From Mariannaea sp. PMI_226 (lineage: Eukaryota; Ascomycota; Sordariomycetes; Hypocreales; Nectriaceae): 64,000 nucleotides of DNA. Numbering within the stretch: the first letter of the stretch is position 1; every line of letters starts with the position of its first letter. The notes beneath the pieces were generated by a model. It saw only the letters and a list, made by a program, of their open reading frames with translations, was not told the DNA's origin and did no database searches. The translations under genes were made by a program, and so were the position numbers. Shown here piece by piece: positions 31,332 through 43,109 of this stretch. Where the stretch lies: contig JANFOG010000009.1 of NCBI GenBank assembly GCA_024336345.1, forward strand, positions 1,116,001 to 1,180,000, written 5' to 3'.

Positions 31332-33044
31332 TCATTCACCACAACCATGCGGATAATGTAGTTTGTACCAATCGGTCTTTTCCGTGATTCCCAAATCCAT
31401 CATTTTAAATGGAGACACATTAGGTCGATCATAGTTGGGATCAAAGGCATTCACCACTGTCCCTGAACCTATTCTAACATGTCCCCGGACAAAGGGATTC
31501 TCGCCATTGCGATAAACGAATGCCGCGGCTGCCTGGCTAACATGAACTGCGAGGCCTTCGCACTGAGGCGAAGCATCAACACGAATGACTATCTTGGGCT
31601 GGTTTGTACTCGCGCGCTCGCGCCAGCCTAGATTTTCTCGCATATCTCCTAGCAAGGTTTGGTAATTGCCGCTATTTGGAAGGAAAAAAAGGAAGCTGAG
31701 CTCGATGGACTGGAGAGTTGGCGACAGCACGAACAGGATATTCATGAGGTCAGTCTGCTTGACAAGAAAACGCGACAGACAAAAGTGTTGTAGACTCGAC
31801 CACACGTCGATTGGAAAGATTGTGCGCAGTGGGAGGAAGTGTTCTTCGCCACCAGACGATGCATTCCAAAGCTCGCCGGGAACTGCAAGGTTAGTAGAGA
31901 GACTCATGTGCTGCAGGTGCTGCGCCTTGCTGAGCGCGTTGCGAAGATAGCCACTACGGAAAGAATACCATCCTTTCCTATTTTGACCACCAACAAAGAG
32001 AGAGAGGTCGATGCGAGAGAATCCAGGACGACTGAAGATGGTGGTGAGATCCTTGTACTCATCGTTTCCTTCATCGTCAAAGATGCGACAGCTAGTCCCC
32101 GTGAGGAGTTGATTACTGTCAATTATAAATTCGAAGATGCCCGCACTTGAATGCTCCCGTTGAAATTGAGCAATTACACGGCTGATGAGGCAAAATCCGC
32201 GCCACTTGCTCTTCTCCTCGCCCTCCCAGCTCTTTGCAAATGGTTCATTGGATTGCGCCTCTGCAACTGGCCAACCACGAGGGATAGGGTAGACCAGCCC
32301 GGGAAGTGAGCGAATCATAGGTGTATTGTAAAGCGGCCTTTGCGGTTCCCCATGGGCCGCGGGTGTTAGGGTAATCCTTCGCAACTTGGGGAAACGAGAT
32401 AGCCCATGCTTTAGGGCATTTGCATCACCATTTGCGGCTATCACTTGGTTTTGTTCTTGCACTAGCCTCTGGTATTGCTGATAGGATTCAATTGGGCTGG
32501 ACAGCGACTTGGTTCGCTCTGCAAATTCGATGTGATGGGGGCGTTTCACATCCCCGTTGCCATAGTTCCTAATACCCCTGTAGTTCTCGCGATATATGCG
32601 CCGGAACCAAACCGGAATACCACGCATATCACCAATATCGCAATAGTCAAACTCGTCATCGTCGTACGCCTCCTCGTCATCTTCATCATCTTCATCGTCC
32701 TCGTCGTTCTCATCGTCCTCATCGTCCTCATCGTCCTCATCGTCCTCATCGTCCTCATTGTGATACTCCCAATGCTCATAAACTCGCTGCTCATCCAGGG
32801 GAAGTAGACGCGCATCGTCATATATAATCTCAATGATATTCATTCTGAACTCGTCGTGATCTGCAACGGCCCTGAAGACCTCCACATCGCGTGGGTTTGG
32901 TGAGAGGAAGACACGGCTGAGACGGAGTTGAGCAACATTGTGCAGATGAGCGCACGTTAGCCGCACACTCTTAATGTCCCTGTTTGGCAATTCAGATAAT
33001 ATCTGTACAAGGAGTTCCCGTGGGAGAAGAAGAAGTTGATTCAT
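31332..33044 (-). CDS. F-box protein with acidic repeat
   Basis: Single exon, 570 aa. The N-terminus is an F-box (about 3-45: LLLLPRELLVQILSELPNRD, then VRLTCAHLHNVA), which in other proteins docks to Skp1 in SCF ubiquitin ligases. Residues about 97-130 are an almost pure Glu/Asp run coded by 9-bp repeats. The remainder (about 200-560) looks like a leucine-rich, irregular substrate-binding region common in fungal F-box proteins (e.g. LQSIELSFLFFLP) but has no clear repeat. Target unknown. ATG at 33044 starts directly before the F-box and no introns are needed. Confidence 0.85.
   Translation of the reverse strand: MNQLLLLPRELLVQILSELPNRDIKSVRLTCAHLHNVAQLRLSRVFLSPNPRDVEVFRAVADHDEFRMNIIEIIYDDARLLPLDEQRVYEHWEYHNEDDEDDEDDEDDEDDENDEDDEDDEDDEEAYDDDEFDYCDIGDMRGIPVWFRRIYRENYRGIRNYGNGDVKRPHHIEFAERTKSLSSPIESYQQYQRLVQEQNQVIAANGDANALKHGLSRFPKLRRITLTPAAHGEPQRPLYNTPMIRSLPGLVYPIPRGWPVAEAQSNEPFAKSWEGEEKSKWRGFCLISRVIAQFQREHSSAGIFEFIIDSNQLLTGTSCRIFDDEGNDEYKDLTTIFSRPGFSRIDLSLFVGGQNRKGWYSFRSGYLRNALSKAQHLQHMSLSTNLAVPGELWNASSGGEEHFLPLRTIFPIDVWSSLQHFCLSRFLVKQTDLMNILFVLSPTLQSIELSFLFFLPNSGNYQTLLGDMRENLGWRERASTNQPKIVIRVDASPQCEGLAVHVSQAAAAFVYRNGENPFVRGHVRIGSGTVVNAFDPNYDRPNVSPFKMMDLGITEKTDWYKLHYPHGCGE
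32671..32757 (-). repeat. acidic minisatellite in the F-box gene
   Basis: Minus-strand GAGGACGAT units of 9 bp (Glu-Asp-Asp), about five near-perfect copies plus degenerate ones. Length change would keep frame. Confidence 0.85.
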
Positions 33045-34202
33045 TCCTATCTAACTGTGGTCTAAAGGAGAGAGGCTGGGTCGCTTTGCATGCAAGAGTC
33101 GCTGAAGTTGGATACCAGACGGAGATGTCTGCCACGGCCGTGAACAAAAGAATCCAGTCAAATCACGTGAACTCCGCTAATTCCAGTCAACCTCCTTGTG
33201 GGTCATTTTGCCGCGCATCCATAAATCCATAAATTTGCATGGTTAAAAAGGATTCTTGGGCTGGTCTTGGCCTTCGCATTCGGTGGTGTCTACTGTCTGT
33301 CGCCCTTGTTTCACTCTCCGCTTAGTGGCAATAACTAAGGTATTGTTGACATGGTGGACCCAACTCGGCTTTACCCTAAAGGAAGTATGAGGAAGTCATA
33401 ATATCTACATAGATGGGAAAGCTGATCAAAACATACAAATGAATGTCGAAGAAAGGACTCGGTTTTCCTTTTTTATTTTAGTAGATAAACGTGAAGATAA
33501 GTTCAAGAGTTAACTAGTCTACTTTATTAGCATGAAGTGAACTAGCCATGATTGGAGCCTGTGAGATGCCAACCTCAAGTATCTTTTACGGGCCCTGCAT
33601 AATACCCATAGAGATGCGAAAAGAGTCATATTAATATTATTTACAATACAGGCTTTGCATTTCGTTTCCAAATACTCAGGCTGTGGTATGGCTAATTTCG
33701 GATTCTTGGTCAGTCATTAAAAAGTCGCCCGGAACCGTCCCCGACCCTCCCTCATCTTGAGATCGGATGCGATCCCGGTATGATAAACTTATTTCGACGA
33801 CTCACGGTTCAGCAGCCCGATATTGTTGCAGAAACGGCCATTTAGAATAAGTAGTACAAAGTGATACTTTGGACATTATGGATGGGGGGACTAAGGGGCC
33901 TTGATAGATGACGCAGAGGTCCAATGGTAGGTCTGCGATAGTAAACATACCGTTGTAGTGGTACTCATACTCGGGTCGTCTCAATATCCTCTGCATGCCT
34001 ACCTATGTAACTCTTTGTTCCTTGGGAGACTTCGGGCCTGTGGGCCGCATTCGTCAATGGTTGCGATGGATTGGATGAAACGGCTACAAGAACCGGTATT
34101 CAACAGCTTCTCCTTGGTTATAAGGATGAGTTCCCCTGGCATGAGTGTGCAAGGTATAGACGAACATCAGATACTAAACCACCGCTCATCAAATCCATCC
34201 AA
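33045..34202. other. intergenic, no gene seen
   Basis: About 1.16 kb with promoters of the divergent F-box and aminotransferase genes. The aminotransferase frame stays open upstream of its ATG back to about 34071, without another ATG in frame. Confidence 0.55.
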
Positions 34203-35775
34203 ATGTTCTTCGATAATGTCAAGCAAGGCGCCCCAGATATCATGTACCATCTCAAGGTACAGGCGGATGGGGACAAGAGCCCAAACAAAGTCGATCTTGG
34301 CGTTGGCATTTATCGTAACGAAAAGGGACTCTATAACGAGATGAAGGTTTTGAAAGAGGTCAGTGAAGGCAATATTCTGGTTGCGAATAGCTGCTCATTT
34401 CTTTTCCTTGTCTTATCTAATTATTTTGAAGGCCAAGATTGCTCTAGCTTCTGCCAACCCGGATCATGATGTAAGTCGAAACGTTTTATCTCTTGCTCCC
34501 CTCCCTGGCTTTTAACAACAGCATCTAGTACGAGGTCACCACTGGCAACCCAAGCTATCTTAAAAATGCTGCCAGAATTGTTTTCGGCGAAGATTCTTCG
34601 TTGCTTGAAGCAGGACAAGTAAGCCGTTCACAGTACTGCAATCATATGACCTGTCGTAACTTCGCTCTGACCCCTCAGATCGCCTCGGTGCAAACCATAT
34701 CTGGCACAGGGGCTATTCACATCGCCTTTATGCTTCTCGCTCGTTCCATCCCCGGCATGTCTAAAGTCGTTTATGTCGGCACTCCCGCCTGGGGAAACTA
34801 TGTGCCAATGCTTGGCCTCGCAGGTCTCGAAGCCAGGACCTATCGCCACTATGATCCTAAATCGGGGACTGTTGACTGGGATTCTGTCCTCGACACAGTC
34901 CGCGCTGCGCCCGAGGGGAGCATTTTTGTACTGCAAGCATGCTGCCACAATCCCACTGCTGCGGACTTTACACAGGATCAATGGCGCATCCTATCGCGAG
35001 AGATGAAAACGCGCAAGCAGTTCCCCGTGTTCGACATTGCATACCAAGGCTTAGGAAACGGCCTCGAAGAGGACATATACTGCGTGCGGCACTTCGCCGA
35101 GCAAGGCTTCGAAATGCTCGTGTGCCAATCATTCGCGAAAAACTTTGCACTATACGGCGAGCGAGTTGGCGCGCTACATGCCGTGTGCCCATCAGCTGAT
35201 AGTGCTTTGGCGGTGAGGGACCAGATGCGATTCCTAATTCGTTCAGAGTTTTCGTCGTCGCCGGCTTATGGCTCGCGGTTGGTCGATTTGATCCTGTCTG
35301 ATCCTGCAAGAGAAGCTGCCTGGTAGGACAACATCCCAATTTTCGTGGTGGACGTAGCGGATTCACTGACTGGATGCACCCACAGGAGACATGAACTCGA
35401 CTCTGTTCATCAGAGGCTTCACAGACTTCGAGCCAAGCTCTACGATATGCTTACCAATGTATACAAGACACCTGGTGACTGGAGTGTGATCACAAATGGC
35501 AACGGCCTTTTCGCGTACGTTCCCCTCTCTTCGATTATCGGACATTACCTACCTAGGTTACGGTAGCTCATTGCAGATCCAGTCTCCTCCCACTGGCGGC
35601 CAGTCAATGCGAAACTCTACGAAAGGAGTATCACATCTACCTCGTATCGACTGGGAGAATCACCGTGTCTGGTCTAAACGAGCAAAATATGGCCTATGTC
35701 GCGAAGTCAATAGACACTGTAGTAAGGGAATCTCAGGAGGGATGGGGCACAATTGAGAGGACTTCTGTGCTGTGA
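34203..35775 (+). CDS. aspartate-type aminotransferase (PLP, class I), 6 exons
   Basis: Predicted 418 aa: exons 34203-34358, 34432-34470, 34529-34618, 34679-35322, 35386-35514, 35577-35775, all in phase. Exchanges amino groups between aspartate or a similar amino acid and 2-oxoglutarate. Visible: N-terminal VDLGVGIYRNEKG, SGTGA near 105, HNP (CCHNPTA), D..Y (FDIAYQGLG), PLP lysine Lys249 in SFAKNFALYGERVG, and the substrate-carboxylate arginine in STGRITVSG. Length is right for a cytosolic form; no targeting peptide is obvious from ATG 34203. Oddities: the first donor is GTCAGT, and the start of exon 6 (SSLLPLAASQ) fits the family less well than the rest, so that junction is the least certain. 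Physiological substrate cannot be told. Confidence 0.88.
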
Positions 35776-36086
35776 AGCATTGCATATTGTCGATGCTGCA
35801 TCGATCCGGTCAACATGACGAGCAGCGGTCTGTAAATAATAAAATGAACGAGGCCAACTTCCAATCTTCAACCGCCCATCCTACCAAACGAGGCAATTTT
35901 TTTACCTGCCAGGGCATCACAAAGCTGAGACAAACACGAAAACCAAACATGATAACTGTCCTCCTGGTACAACGCTAGGCGCAAAGAGCGACGCCCAGCA
36001 ACACACTGCATTATCCTGAATATAATATAACCCCAGTTCTAAATACGGAAATACATAATACAAGTGGGTGATCCAATACCGATTCC
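35776..36086. other. intergenic between convergent genes
   Basis: About 310 bp with the 3' ends of the aminotransferase and PEX14. Nothing else is seen. Confidence 0.6.
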
Positions 36087-37302
36087 TTACGAGCTGCTGC
36101 TGCTGCTTGGCTTAATTTCGTCGGCAGTGACCACTGTCGAAGAAGTATCATTCTGCTTGGCCATAGCCATCTGCCAGGCCGGAATCGACGCCTTGCCAGT
36201 TGAGGCTCCGAGTCCGGAAGTGGAAGCTCGGCTGAAGGAGCTCGCCGGCTTAGTTGATGGAACGGAGGTGGCTGTGGTAGGGGAGGAGCTACTGGCCTCG
36301 GCAAGCATTTCTCCGTTGGTGGCGGGGAGTGTGGTGGAGGGAGCCGGTGTGACATTTCCGCCGCTGGAGCCTCTGAGCATGCTTGTTGTGGCGGGAGGAG
36401 GAGGGCTCATTCGCTGGGTAACAAGAGCCTTCAGGCTGACCATTTCGGTGTTGACTTCCTTGAGTCGGTCGTTTGTGAGTTGCTTCTGGTTCTCGAGGGC
36501 CTTGGGCAGCGCGGCCTTGAGTGACTGAATCTCATCCCGAATGTGTTGAGCGTCATCGTCGCGTCGTCGGTTAGCTGCCTTGAGATCCGAAATGACGGTT
36601 TCTAGCTCCTGAACTGCAGTATCCAGCTTTTCTGTTCGTTCTTTTTCGGCCTTTTTAAGGTCTTCGGTATCCTTGGCAAGTTGCTCCACAAGTGCGAACG
36701 CGCGATCGAACTGTTCCTCAACCGACTTCTTATCCTGTTCGAGCTTCTCCGGAGTTGGGGGCGCAACGAGGGGGTATACATATCGCTGTAACAACCTGTC
36801 AGCCATTTGATACGAAATCCAGGGGGGTTTCAGGAGCATACCTTGCCCAATGTGTACAGACCATACGAGACTCCACTAACTACCGTCGCCATGATGAACC
36901 AGTCTCTCCAATCTCGTCGGGGAGGGTGCTGTGGCTGCCATGCTTGAGGCGGGTAGGATTGGAAGTATTGCTGGGGAACAGGAGGTCCGGAAGGAGCGGG
37001 CTGGTATGGCGCGCTGGGAGGTGGTGGCGCGTGACCACCGGCGCGAGCCAGGGCAGCATCAATCTCCTCTTGGGTGAGGTTCTTGGATCGGAGAAAAGAG
37101 ATCTTGTTTTCGACGGTGGAAGTAGCGACACTGGGGTCCTGCAGAACTGAATATAGGTGAGTTGTGTGTCAGACAGATGAATTGAGTCGAGGGATACTAA
37201 CATTGTGCCTGGTGGCAATGCGACGGTCAGCGTTGAGTTCGTCATCACAGTATTAGAAAGAAAACTTACCGCAGAGGACACGATATCCTCGCGAATAGCC
37301 AT
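36087..37302 (-). CDS. PEX14: peroxisomal docking protein Pex14, 4 exons including a 7-nt microexon
   Basis: Predicted 347 aa: exons 37302-37270, 37208-37202, 37146-36842, 36785-36087. Pex14 sits in the peroxisomal membrane and docks the PTS1/PTS2 receptors Pex5 and Pex7 during matrix-protein import. The conserved N-terminal domain reads MAIREDIVSSA, then AQFLQDPSV and KISFLRSKNLTQEEID. The AQF residues exist only if the 7-nt exon is used, since joining exon 1 directly to exon 3 shifts frame. A Pro-rich linker, one membrane segment (about 95-113, MATVVSGVSYGLYTLGK), a coiled coil (about 130-220) and a Ser/Thr-rich tail follow, as in other fungi. It is divergent from NDC80 over about 640 bp. 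Confidence 0.93.
37202..37208 (-). other. PEX14: predicted 7-nt microexon of PEX14
   Basis: GCACAAT lies between an upstream CCACCAG acceptor and a downstream GTTAGT donor. Its seven bases restore the frame and supply Ala-Gln plus the first base of Phe, giving the SSAAQFLQDPSV expected of the Pex14 N-terminal domain. Confidence 0.75.
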
Positions 37303-37938
37303 ACTTGACTTGAAGCCGTAGACAGGCTGTTACCGCATCACCAAATGGAAGAAGAACGGATGAAAGAGATGCGAGGCTGGCGATGCGAAAGTAGTAGTTG
37401 GAGAGATGAAGTGCATGTGCTCCTTCTGGGGTAGCGTCTTCGGTGTGGAGGCGGCATCTGAACCCGAGTCCGGGACAGACCGATTTGGGCCGAGGCTTGT
37501 TACACGCGGAAAGTCTTTCCTGTTTGGCTCACTGTGAGACCTTGGTACCCGCTCAATGCGAGTAGTTAACATTAGCTAAGCATCTTAACTGGAGCTGCCT
37601 CGGCCTGCTGGTCTCCATACCGTAGTCACGTGCGTTGATACATTTGCTAGGTACCAGGGGGCAATGAATCACTCCTTTTGTTCATTCAAGCAGCGACCCA
37701 CCAAGAGTAGCTAGTTAACCAATCAAATCCCCTAGCACTCTTTTGTTTACTTTCCTGCGGAGCAACACATCTTTTTACGTCCATGCCCATCTTGCGGCGA
37801 TACAACTGGCATCCCACCTTCGCAACGCGATCACTATCTCGACACTTTTTGCTGTATAGCACTTAAATCTCCGCGCAATTTCCACATCACTTGCGCGATT
37901 CTATTATCGCCGTCGCACATTGCTTTTCAAACATTATC
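37303..37938. promoter_or_regulatory. divergent PEX14/NDC80 promoter region
   Basis: 636 bp between the two ATGs. There is no strong TATA box, and the NDC80-proximal half is rich in CG-containing words (GCAACGCGATC, TTGCGCGATT). No operator can be assigned. Confidence 0.5.
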
Positions 37939-40295
37939 ATGTCCCAGGATACGGGCCTGTGGAGCGTCCGCAGACCCAGGGAGGTAAGTAGTCAATCCCC
38001 CCCCCAAACTGAGATACCCTCAGTCAACTCGATGTCGCATCCGAGATTTTGACTTCTAATTTTCATAGCAGACACTCGGAGGCATAAGCTTGAACACTGC
38101 TATCCCTCAACCCGGGTCCACCATGAAGCGATCTAACAATTCTTCCAACAACTATCCGGGCAGCCATGTTCGCTCCATGTCGGGATCTAGGCAATCCCTC
38201 GCAATGTCGCGACCCAGCCAGCCCCTCTTCCAGCGCTCTTCTTCAGGAACCAACCTCGCCGACATTGGCCTTTCCTCAGTCAAGCGATCTTCGTTCCAGC
38301 AGACGAAGGGTGCCTTCACTCCTGGGCCTGCTGCCCGCGCTCCCCGCGCATCCATGGACGTTGGCGCCGACCGACGAAGCAGCGTTTACCGACCGCGCCA
38401 GTCCATAGCTGGTCCAACAACCCACCAAAGCTTTTTTCAAGCTACTCCTCAGGCTGCCGGTGTTCCACGAGATCCTCGACCGCTAAAGGATCGAGCATTT
38501 CAAGCCAGAATCGGACACGAGCTATTGGAATACATGATCCAGAATAACTTTGAGATGGAGATGAAGCATGTGCTATCTCAGAATGTTATGAAATCACCAA
38601 CTCAGAAGGACTTCAATTACATGTTTCAGTGGATATACCATCGTATCGACCCCAGTCACAAGTTCCAGAAAAATATTGATCAAGAAGTGCCACCTATTCT
38701 CAAGCAAATGCGGTACCCATTTGAGCGGAGCATTACCAAGAGCCAAATTGCTGCAGTGGGAGGCCAAAACTGGAGCACGTTCTTAGGCTTGTTACATTGG
38801 ATGATGCAACTGGCTCAGATGTTGGACGGTTACGCCGCTTCTAGGTATGACGAGGCTTGCATGGAGAGCGGCGTTGACGTTAGCGGCGATCGCATCATCT
38901 TCAACTTTTTGAGCAGCGCGTACAGAGACTGGCTAGCCATGGATGAGGACATGGGCGACGAAGATGCCGAGCGCGTCTTGGCACCCCACGTCGAGAATAT
39001 GGCCAGAGCGTTCGAGCAGGCCAACTCCAAATATACATCTGAGCTTGATATGCTGGAGGCAGAGAATGCACGGTTATTGAAAGAAATTGAAGAATTAGAA
39101 AAGAATACGCCAGATCCCGCTGTCTTGGACAACAACTTCCAAATAATGGAAGAGGATAGAGTCAAATTTGAGGACTACAATACTGTTGCGACTCAAAGGG
39201 CAGAGAAATATGAGAACCGCGCTCAGGTACTGCAAGAAGAGCTAGAAAAGCTTGTGGAAGAGCTCAGAGAGGCTGAGGAGGAACGACGTAGCTTGCAGAA
39301 GGCTGTCGACGCTCAAGGGATCAGCATGCAGGATATCGACCGCATGACCGCTGAGCGCGAGCGTCTACAGAAGGGTATTGAGTCAGCCGGCCAGCGACTG
39401 GAGGAGCTCAAGAAGAAAGTGTCGGAGAAGGAGGCCGAGGCAAGTTGGAAGCTGGATGAGCTGGAGCGAATGGTGGATCAGTACAACACGGTGGCATATC
39501 AAACCGCGCTCATCCCTTCTACCGCCGCGAATGCAAAGGGCAGAGATTTTGAACTCCAAGTCACGGTCAGCGATAACTCGGACTTTACCTCGACCAATCT
39601 CAAGGGTTCTTCTGGCGCGTCATCATCAGCCGACCGTCTGCTGGTGGACGCCACGACTGGGTACCAGCCCGGTCATGTTCTTAACTTGGACCTTCGAGGG
39701 TCAATCCGGACGAGCCTCTTGACCCTGCGCAAAGAAATTTCGGAACGGCGTGGTGCAGCGATGGAGCTTATGATGAAGGACCACGATCTACTTGACGGCA
39801 TCAAGGAAGCGATTGAGGATAAGCGTAGCGAGGTGGAGGCGCTGAACCACCGCGTCCGAGCTGCCGAGGAGGAATATGAGGCGACAAAGGAAGTGACAAC
39901 AACGCAAAAACTGAATTCCGATGCTCAAATTGAGAAGATGGAAAAGGACCTTTCGCGAATGCGATCAGGACTGTCAGACTCTGTGCAGAATCTGGAACAA
40001 AAGGAAATCAACACGACGATCCAGTAAGTTTTTATTTTTACATATGGCATGTAGACATATGCACCAGGTACATGCTAACCTCTACCTTTTTAGACACGAG
40101 CAACTGGTTCTACGAGCCAATGCCCTCCGAGAGGAGCTGCATACTGAGATCGATAGAATGCTAAACGATGTCATCAAGTTTAAGATTCATGTCCAGAAGA
40201 ACCTGGACGACTACGAAGGGTTCGTAACAGACGAACTTGAGAAGGAGCTGGGAAGCGAAATGACTGGCGAAGACACGCGGCCAGTCGAATTCTAA
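37939..40295 (+). CDS. NDC80: kinetochore protein Ndc80 (Hec1), 3 exons
   Basis: Predicted 732 aa: exons 37939-37983, 38072-40023, 40094-40295. Exon 1 gives [15 protein letters not shown], and the join to TLGG is in phase after a TAGCAG acceptor. Ndc80 pairs with Nuf2 and, with Spc24/Spc25, links kinetochores to spindle microtubules. A basic, Ser-rich tail (about 20-130), the usual site of Aurora B control, is followed by the calponin-homology domain (about 150-310; [53 protein letters not shown]). Long coiled coils run from about 320 to 470 and again to the C-terminus ([15 protein letters not shown]). Length and order match fungal Ndc80. Confidence 0.96.
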
Positions 40296-43109
40296 ACTTG
40301 ATGAAATCCCTAACGACTTTGACGATTGATTGGGCGATGCTCTTTTCTTGGAGGGAGGGGCGTTTTTCTTAGGCGGAGCGTTGGGTGGCTGCATGAAACG
40401 GACAACTTTTGTTGGGCATGTCCGTGATTTGCTTATTTCTTCCCAGGCGTGTTGGGCTTTGTTGTTGTTTATGTTATGTTGAGATATCACGATTGTTATA
40501 TTTTTAGCAGGGTGTGTCGAGTTAGAATACCAGTCCCCTGACCACCATTCCAGGTGTGGTCACAATCCTGAGCTAAATGGCAATAGTAGCACTTTTGAAA
40601 GTGTCAGTTTTCTAGGAAACCCGTAACAAACCTTTTTCGGCTCCAGCTGAATATTATGACCAGTTGCATGTGAGCGTCCAATAACAAACTATCTAGGTAG
40701 GCACCATACAATGAATCGAAGGAAGCATGAAGTTGAAGCGGCGTCAAAGTTGACGCTTGGGAATATAATGATGCCTGAGCTCAGACATTCGCACGGACAC
40801 GCCTTGAGGAGGGGACCAAGGGAGGGGACTGGAGTGCCTGTCTATTCAGTGGCTCCTCGTCTATTATCGCCCGCTGCAGCACACTAACTCCACTCTGGCT
40901 TTAGAGGGCTGCGTTACATGGGATGTGGACCAATTGATGTTTCTTGGCTGCTGGTGAAAAGTCGCGTGGCAGCAGGGGAGGAGAAGCTCTGGGCGACTTG
41001 GCAAATCAAGAGAAATTGAGTGCTCCCTTGGATGGGCAAATTCAATATTCATGGATACATATTATGGTTAATATTACGTTAAAACGTCCAGCATCTGAGT
41101 AAGGGACGGTCCAAGGGAAAAGCCCAAGTAGAATGGCTCAAGGAGAGGGAGAAAAGAGCATCATAGTTGTCCGCACGAGGGATAGCTATAGGTACCTTGT
41201 TGAGAAGGAAGTTGATGCGAGACAGCTCGTTGAATTTCAGCTGTCGCAGAGTCCATTGTGTCTTGCCACCACCACGAGGACCCTAAAATGCCATGTGCTG
41301 AGACCCCTTCAACTGAGCCCGTGCGTTTTGAAGCAACACTTCCAGGTTGGCATGCTGCGAAGGTCAGGGAGCATGGCGTCAGCCATCGTCAGGGGTTCTT
41401 TGAGCGAGAGGGACCCAACGCTACGTGCGTTATTGCTTCTCTCATTTTTTCGCACTCCGCACGCCGTAGTTTTTACGCCTGCATAAGTAGCTCTATTGAC
41501 ATAGGCAAGCTGCTCAGATTGGTAGGTGGGTGTCACCTAGTTATGGAGTCGATTATGAAGTAGATAGTCAAATAGTGTATACGAGGTGTAGATACAAGGT
41601 GGATAGAGAAAGATGGGGCATCATCAGAAGAATGGCGATGCGAATAGATCGTCCTTGTTACACTATAGTCTGGCTTCGCACTCGCACGAGCGACTTTGTA
41701 CGTCTTCGACTACCACTACCTGACTCGCCTTCAATGAATCACCTAAATGAATCACCTAAGCGGGCAGGGAAGGATCATGAGACAGCTCGCTGATAAAACG
41801 GTGAACTAATTACGCCGTGGTCAACCCCCCCTAGCTCCCATGTGCGTCGCGTCGGACTCGGATAGATCCCGGGGACCCGATCTGCGACGTTGCTCAGTAG
41901 CCTAGCCCACTACCCCTACACAGTAGTAAACCCGCGGATTTTTATTAGAGCCCCCCTTCCTTCTGGTGCGGCATAAGAAGTATAACTAATACTAACTCGG
42001 AGTCTTGGGTAGTGGATGGGTGTGGGCAGCCGGGTGTAGGTCTTCTTTAACTCCGCGGTGTTGCTCCGTCGCCCGTGGAAAATGGAACAGAGTTGTTTGT
42101 GGCTTCGCGCGTGCGTACGTAGTGTATTGCGTCTAGAATACCCAGCAGGCAGTGAACAATGTCGCTGTATGACTTCATCGATGATGATGATGCAGCAGTC
42201 TACATATTAGGTAGGCGGAATTTGGCGGAGTTCTAGAAGCAGAATGAGTGGTACCCTGCGTTGCCTAATCTGGTACAAGTTGTCGATCTTTGATTACTGT
42301 CACAGTACACGCCTACAGCAGGCTGGAAGACTTTTGCTGGGTGGATGAGGGTTTTAATCTTGTGGTGTTTAAAATAAAAAAAAAAAGAAGGAAGGAAAGA
42401 AAGAAAGAGAATAGGGGGGAAAAAGGAAAGAAATGATGCCACGAAATATGACATGTAGCTATGATACAGAGAGAGAGAGACAGAGAGAGAGAAAGCCAAC
42501 TAACAATCAGTCATGTAAATGAGAACTGACATGCTTCAATGGTGCTATGGTGATACCCTGCCCACGTACCTACCCACCTATGGTAAGGTACAGTAGGTTA
42601 ATACCGGATACCGTAGCTAGGCAGGTAAGGTAGGCAGGTAGCTAACTTTGTTTATTGCTTGGCCCACGCCGGACTTGGCGACGGTTTGTAAACTGCGAAT
42701 CCGGACGCCATGTGCACCCAACTTGCTGCAATCCATCCTATCCGGCGTCTCCATCTCCCTCTCCCTGGCGTCTCTTTCCAGACGACCGTCGTTCGCTTTC
42801 TATTTCATCTTTAAATTCCCCCTGTCCTTCCCGTTTCCCCTCTTCCACTTCCCTTTTTTCTTTTATCTCCAACTAAAGCGACAGCTAGTTCCCTTCTCTC
42901 TTCCCTTCCAGGTTTTCCTTGATCATCCTCAACCTCCTTCTTTCTGTGCCTCTTCATCATAGGCATCAACTTGCTTCCCCCGGTCTCTTTTTTTCGCTTG
43001 TCCTACCACCTCTTTCCCTTCTCATTTCCATTCTATCATTTTCCGCTCTCATACATACGATTGACCTGGGACGACTGACTCTGGTTCTCGCGATTCGGCT
43101 TCGACCCAT
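40296..43109. other. long intergenic region, low-complexity tracts
   Basis: About 2.8 kb. Nothing coding is recognised; short frames near 41130-41800 lack family features. From about 42365 to 42500 it is purine-rich (A-run, GAAAG and GAGA units). About 42560-42645 holds repeated TACC/GGTA words (CCTACCCACC, GGTAAGGTAGGCAGGTAG). About 42750-43060 is strongly pyrimidine-rich, probably the leader of the next gene. Confidence 0.55.
42366..42495. repeat. purine-rich and GA microsatellite tract
   Basis: An A11 run, then GAAGG/GAAAG units, GGGGGGAAAAAGG, and near 42470-42494 GAGAGAGAGA-CAGAGAGAGAGA. Simple-sequence DNA. Confidence 0.8.

Noticed and set aside
32475..32807. Hydrophobic plus-strand frame with VLIVLIV repeats
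   Set aside because: Reverse reading of the acidic minisatellite in the F-box gene.
37800..37930. Possible cell-cycle (MCB/E2F-like) boxes before NDC80
   Set aside because: GCAACGCGATC and TTGCGCGATT do not match the consensus sites well enough.
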